A stretch of DNA of 7,975 nt, taken from positions 1-7,975 of the forward strand of contig JAEYXM010000223.1 of the NCBI GenBank assembly GCA_023428465.1, given 5' to 3'. Within the stretch, counting starts at the first letter, position 1, and every line of letters starts with the position of its first letter. A program made the position numbers and the translations under genes. Below are positions 4,725 to 7,975 of the stretch, piece after piece. The notes beneath the pieces are model-generated. The model worked only from the letters and a program-made list of their open reading frames with translations. It was not told the origin of the DNA and made no database searches. Origin of the DNA: Actinomycetes bacterium. Lineage in GTDB: Bacteria > Actinomycetota > Actinomycetes > Actinomycetales > Cellulomonadaceae.

Positions 4725-6499
4725 TGACGAAGACGTCCCTGACGGCGGTGGCGCCAGATGACGTGGCCACGGTCGAGGCGGGGGTGCCCGCAGCGCTGCT
4801 GCGGGTGGAGAACCTCCGGGTCTCCTTCGAGCGACGGGGCCGGACGACGCCGGTCGTCCACGGTGTCTCGTTCGCGCTCGAGGCCGGGCGATGCCTCGCG
4901 ATCGTCGGGGAGTCGGGCTCGGGCAAGTCCGTGACCGCGCGCACGCTCGTGGGCCTGACCGGCCCCGGCGCACGCGTCCAGGCGGACCGGCTCGAGCTCG
5001 GCGGCCGGGACCTCACCCGGGTGCGGGGGCGCGGGTGGCGGGCCGTGCGCGGGAGGGAGGTCGGGCTCGTCCTGCAGGACGCGCTCGTCTCCCTCGACCA
5101 GCTGCGCACCGTCGGAGCCGAGGTCGGGGAGTCCCTGCGCCTGCACCGGCGGACCTCGCGCGAGGAGCGCGAGCGGCGGGTGCTCGAGGCCCTGGCGGAG
5201 GTCGGCGTCCCTGAGCCCGCGCTGCGTGCGCGGCAGCGGCCGTACGAGCTGTCCGGCGGGCTGCGCCAGCGCGCGCTCATCGCGTCCGCGCTGGCCCCCG
5301 AGCCCCGGCTGCTCGTGGCGGACGAGCCGACCACGGCCCTCGACGTGACCGTCCAGGCGCAGGTGCTGGAGCTCCTCGCCGAGTCGAAGGCGCGGGGTCA
5401 GGCGGTGCTCCTCATCAGTCACGACCTGGCCGTCGTGGCGAGTATCGCCGACGAGGTCTGCGTCATGAAGGACGGGCGCATCGTCGAAGCCGGGCGCACG
5501 GCGCAGGTCTTGCGGGACCCGCGCCACCCGTACACCCGGGCGCTCGTGGCCGCGGTGCCGTCGGGCCGCACGCGCGGCACCCGCCTGACCGGCGCGCCGC
5601 CGGCCATCCCGGCCGTCGGCGTCGGCCGGGTCGTGCGGGCCCGGACGCAGGTCGGCGAGCAGGACCGGACCGACGGCGGGGAACCGACGCCGGTCCTCGA
5701 GGCGCGCTCCCTGGTCAAGCACTTCCGGGCGCCCGACGGCGTGCGTCGCACCGTCGTCGACGACGTCTCCTTCGCCCTGCGCCGCGGCACCACCCTCGGC
5801 GTCGTCGGGGAGTCCGGGTCCGGCAAGACGACCACGGCCCGGATGGCGCTCGCGATGCTCGCACCCGACGAGGGCGAGGTGCTCCTCGACGGTGGCCCCT
5901 GGTCGGCGCTCACGACGGCGCAGCGCGCACCGCTGCGGCCACGCGTCGGCGTCGTGTACCAGGACCCGCTCAGCTCGTTCGACCCTCGGTGGACGGTCGG
6001 CCGGATCCTCGCCGATGCCCTACGGACCGGTCCCGACGGCGGCGCCCGCACCCGGGAGCGCTCGCTCGAGCTCCTCGGGCTCGTCGGGCTCGGGGCGGAG
6101 CACCTCGACCGCCGCCCGCTCAGCCTGTCCGGCGGGCAGCGGCAGCGGGTCGCGATCGCCCGCGCACTGGCGCCGCAACCCGACGTCGTCGTCCTGGACG
6201 AGCCCGTCTCCGCACTGGATGTCTCCGTCCAGGCACAGGTCCTCGACCTGCTCACCGACCTGCAGGACGCCCTCGGGCTGACGTACCTGTTCATCTCCCA
6301 CGACCTCGGCGTCATCAGGCACATGAGCCACGACGTCCTGGTCATGACCGGGGGGCGCGTCGTGGAGAGCGGCAACGCGCAGACCGTCCTGGCCGACCCC
6401 CAGCACGAGTACACCCGGCGCCTGCTCGAGGCGCTGCCCAGCCTGACCACCGCCGCTACCACCGCCACCGCCACCGCCACCACAGGAGGACGCCCATGA
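4724..6499 (+). CDS. Fused two-domain ABC importer ATPase (DppD-DppF type)
   Basis: A 591-residue protein carrying both nucleotide-binding domains in one chain, where the classical Dpp/Opp importer has two proteins. It would hydrolyse ATP at the cytoplasmic face to drive the permease pair. Domain 1 (about 25-280): Walker A GESGSGKS (62-69), Q-loop Q118, signature LSGGL (176-180), Walker B LLVADEP with D200 and E201, D-loop ALDV, switch His233. Domain 2 (about 323-575): Walker A GESGSGKT (362-369), Q413, LSGGQ (468-472), Walker B VVLDEP with D492 and E493, His526. Both sites therefore look catalytically complete. Each domain ends in the family's HPYT-like motif (HPYTRAL 268-274; HEYTRRL 561-567). 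The linker of about 45 residues is short and has no cysteine cluster. In domain 1 the Q-loop reads VLQDALVSLDQLRTVG, lacking the usual QDP...NP. The C-terminus is a Thr/Ala low-complexity tail (575-587). The gene starts on TGATG and ends with an ATGA overlap with the monooxygenase gene. Confidence 0.94.
   Translation: MTKTSLTAVAPDDVATVEAGVPAALLRVENLRVSFERRGRTTPVVHGVSFALEAGRCLAIVGESGSGKSVTARTLVGLTGPGARVQADRLELGGRDLTRVRGRGWRAVRGREVGLVLQDALVSLDQLRTVGAEVGESLRLHRRTSREERERRVLEALAEVGVPEPALRARQRPYELSGGLRQRALIASALAPEPRLLVADEPTTALDVTVQAQVLELLAESKARGQAVLLISHDLAVVASIADEVCVMKDGRIVEAGRTAQVLRDPRHPYTRALVAAVPSGRTRGTRLTGAPPAIPAVGVGRVVRARTQVGEQDRTDGGEPTPVLEARSLVKHFRAPDGVRRTVVDDVSFALRRGTTLGVVGESGSGKTTTARMALAMLAPDEGEVLLDGGPWSALTTAQRAPLRPRVGVVYQDPLSSFDPRWTVGRILADALRTGPDGGARTRERSLELLGLVGLGAEHLDRRPLSLSGGQRQRVAIARALAPQPDVVVLDEPVSALDVSVQAQVLDLLTDLQDALGLTYLFISHDLGVIRHMSHDVLVMTGGRVVESGNAQTVLADPQHEYTRRLLEALPSLTTAATTATATATTGGRP
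6461..6481 (+). repeat. Hexanucleotide repeat ACCGCC at the 3' end of the ATPase gene
   Basis: Three and a half exact copies of ACCGCC form the end of a longer ACC/GCC-rich stretch that starts at 6446. It codes for the Thr/Ala tail of the ATPase. The tract stops 2 bases before the Shine-Dalgarno site of the monooxygenase gene. Slippage by whole units would keep the ATPase frame and would only alter the length of its tail. Confidence 0.75.
6484..6489 (+). promoter_or_regulatory. Ribosome-binding site of the monooxygenase gene
   Basis: AGGAGG is placed 6 bases before ATG 6496. It is a near-ideal site, suggesting efficient translation of the monooxygenase even though its start overlaps the ATPase stop. 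It rules out the many in-frame codons further upstream as starts. Confidence 0.8.
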
Positions 6500-7950
6500 C
6501 CCGCCGCGAACCGCGCCCGATCTCCTTCAACCTGTTCGAGATGGCCTGCGTCGGCCACATCTCGCACGGGCTGTGGGTCCACCCGGACAACACGCGCCAC
6601 CGCTTCAACGACATCGACTTCTGGACCTCAGAAGCCAAGCTCCTGGAGGAGGGCCTGTTCGACGCCGTCTTCCTCGCTGACGTCATCGGGACCTACGACG
6701 GCTACCGGGCGGGGCCCGAGACGGCGCTGCGCGAGTCGGTGCAGATCCCGAACAACGACCCGCTGGTGATCCTCCCGGCCATGGCGGCCGTGACCAAGCA
6801 CCTCGGCCTGGCCGCCACGTTCTCGACCACGTATGAGCCCCCGTTCGCGTTCGCCCGCCGGGCGAGCACCCTGGACCACCTGAGCCGGGGGCGCTTCGCC
6901 TGGAACATCGTGACCTCGTACCTGCCGAACGCGGCCCGCAACTTCGGGCTCGCCGACCAGATCGAGCACGACACGAGGTACGCCTACGCGGAGGAGTACC
7001 TGGACGTCCTCTACAAGCTGTGGGAGGGCTCGTGGGACGACGACGCCGTCGTGCAGGACCGCGACGGTCACGTCTACACGGACCCGACCAAGGTCCGGTA
7101 CATCGACCACGTCGGGGCGCGGCACTCCGTCGCCGGCCCGCACCTGTCCCAGCCGTCGCCGCAGCGCACCCCGGTGCTCTTCCAGGCGGGCTCGTCGGCC
7201 GCCGGGCGGGCCTTCGGCGCCCGGCACGCCGAGGCCATCTTCGTGGGGGCGAACGACCTGGCGGGGTACCGCGACGTCGTGCAGGACGTGCGGCGCCGGG
7301 CGGAGGCGAACGGCCGCGGGCCCGACGCCGTCCGGTCGTACGCGATGGCGGTGATCATCGTCGGGCGGACCACCTCCGAGGCGCAGCGCAAGGCCGACGA
7401 GTACGCGCAGCTCTCGCGTGCCGAGGGCTACCTCGCGCACGCGGGTGGGGGCGGCATCGACCTCGCCGCGTACCCGAAGGACATGCTCATGACCGACGTG
7501 GTCGAGGCCGAGCTCAGGGCCGGTCGCGACCACCGCAACCGGACCTGGTTCTACCGGGTCGACGGGACCGTCGGGGACGCCCTGCGCGAGGTCACCCGCT
7601 TCGACCGGCCGCCGTTCGTCGCGATCGGCACCCCGGGCGAGGTGGCGGACCGCATCGAGAGCTGGGTCGAGCAGACCGGGCTCGACGGGTTCAACCTGCG
7701 CCAGTTCCTCACGCCGGGCACGGCGGAGGACTTCATCGAGCTTGTCGTCCCCGAGCTGCAGAAGCGCGGGCTCTACCGCACCTCCTACGAGGACGGGACG
7801 CTCCGCGAGCGACTCTTCGGCGCGGGCCGGGCCCGTCTGCCGGAGAACCACCCGGGTGCGCGCTACCGCGGTGGCGCGCACCTCGGGGACGGTCTCGACC
7901 TCGCCGCCATCTCTCCGGACGGCGTGGTCGACGTCACCCCGGTGGGGTGA
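6496..7950 (+). CDS. FMN-dependent monooxygenase, NtaA/SnaA/DszA/DmoA family (luciferase-like)
   Basis: A 484-residue cytoplasmic flavin monooxygenase with a bacterial-luciferase-type barrel. Enzymes of this family use FMNH2, supplied by a separate reductase, and O2 to cleave C-S or C-N bonds: nitrilotriacetate (NtaA), EDTA, dibenzothiophene sulfone (DszA), dimethyl sulfide (DmoA) and N-acetyl-S-alkylcysteines (YxeK-type). Family motifs are FNLFEMACVGHISHGLWVHP (11-30), FDAVFLADVIGTYDGY (55-70), NNDPLVILPAMAAVTKHLG (86-104), ATFSTTYEPPFAFARRASTLDHLSRGR (107-133), WNIVTSYLPNAARNFG (136-151), YAEEYLDVLYKLWEGSW (164-180), PVLFQAGSSAAGRAFGARHAEAIFV (226-250) and the C-terminal DGFNL (397-401). 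The opening 'M-C-V-x-H...GLWxHP' pattern reminds me most of DmoA, from memory and without an alignment. The chain has about 30-40 residues beyond the usual end (after about 445). The start is fixed by AGGAGG and the ATGA overlap. The family is sure; the substrate is open. Confidence 0.93.
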   Translation: MTRREPRPISFNLFEMACVGHISHGLWVHPDNTRHRFNDIDFWTSEAKLLEEGLFDAVFLADVIGTYDGYRAGPETALRESVQIPNNDPLVILPAMAAVTKHLGLAATFSTTYEPPFAFARRASTLDHLSRGRFAWNIVTSYLPNAARNFGLADQIEHDTRYAYAEEYLDVLYKLWEGSWDDDAVVQDRDGHVYTDPTKVRYIDHVGARHSVAGPHLSQPSPQRTPVLFQAGSSAAGRAFGARHAEAIFVGANDLAGYRDVVQDVRRRAEANGRGPDAVRSYAMAVIIVGRTTSEAQRKADEYAQLSRAEGYLAHAGGGGIDLAAYPKDMLMTDVVEAELRAGRDHRNRTWFYRVDGTVGDALREVTRFDRPPFVAIGTPGEVADRIESWVEQTGLDGFNLRQFLTPGTAEDFIELVVPELQKRGLYRTSYEDGTLRERLFGAGRARLPENHPGARYRGGAHLGDGLDLAAISPDGVVDVTPVG

Positions 7951-7975
7951 GGGCCGCGGGTCGGCTGCCAACGCA

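Noticed and set aside
3306..4973. Long minus-strand open frame spanning parts of both permeases and the ATPase gene
   Set aside because: It crosses three firmly identified genes, has a low-complexity Arg/Pro/Ala composition and shows no domain; a GC-content artefact.
4724..6499. Possibility that the two ATPase domains are a frameshift-joined or misassembled pair of genes
   Set aside because: A single uninterrupted frame covers both domains, the linker is plausible, and fused DppD-DppF ATPases are well known in this importer class.
5419..6600. Minus-strand open frame opposite the second half of the ATPase
   Set aside because: Ser/Arg/Thr-rich translation with no motif and no plausible start signal; it is a shadow of the ATPase coding sequence.
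6628..7971. Long open frame on the minus strand opposite the monooxygenase gene
   Set aside because: It mirrors a well-recognised gene on the + strand. Its translation is Arg/Val/Asp/Gly-rich without known motifs, and such antisense frames are expected where third positions are nearly all G or C.
1..7975. CRISPR arrays, tRNA or rRNA genes, insertion sequences, phage or defence modules
   Set aside because: I saw no regularly spaced repeats, no cloverleaf-like or rRNA sequence, no transposase or integrase, and no terminal inverted repeats anywhere in the window.

Overview
The window is very GC-rich DNA (roughly 70% or more by eye). Third codon positions are almost always G or C, long spurious open frames run antisense to the genes, and stop-start overlaps are tight. 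This points to an actinobacterium, perhaps a Micrococcales/Cellulomonas-type genome. The genus is a guess from style; no rRNA or other marker gene is present.

Layout. All genes are on the + strand. (1) Bases 2-1009 are the 3' part of a gene for a sodium:solute symporter-like membrane protein, cut by the left edge. (2) Bases 1010-1132 are the only sizeable intergenic gap. They hold a perfect 14-bp stem-loop that looks like a terminator, a second smaller inverted repeat, and a Shine-Dalgarno site. (3) Bases 1133-7950 form one compact five-gene operon: a lipoprotein solute-binding protein of the peptide/nickel class, a DppB-like permease, a DppC-like permease, a fused two-domain ATPase (DppD-DppF type), and an FMN-dependent, luciferase-like monooxygenase of the NtaA/SnaA/DszA/DmoA family. 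Four of the five genes start inside the stop codon of the gene before (three ATGA overlaps and one TGATG), so translation is probably coupled along the operon. The last 25 bases (7951-7975) hold nothing recognisable.

How the genes work together. The importer would capture a small organic compound outside the cell and bring it in. The monooxygenase would then oxidatively cleave it, probably at a C-S or C-N bond, using FMNH2 and O2. This resembles known sulfur- or nitrogen-scavenging loci in which an ABC importer is paired with a two-component flavin monooxygenase. The substrate cannot be read from the sequence. No flavin reductase, the partner such enzymes need, lies within the window.

The most notable non-coding signal is a perfect 15-bp inverted repeat inside the first 20 codons of the first permease gene, just after the binding-protein stop codon. 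That permease gene also lacks a recognisable ribosome-binding site. Together these look like a device for making binding protein in excess over membrane components. The window is otherwise a fairly ordinary transport-plus-catabolism operon, and I see no evidence of a defence, mobile or otherwise wholly new system.
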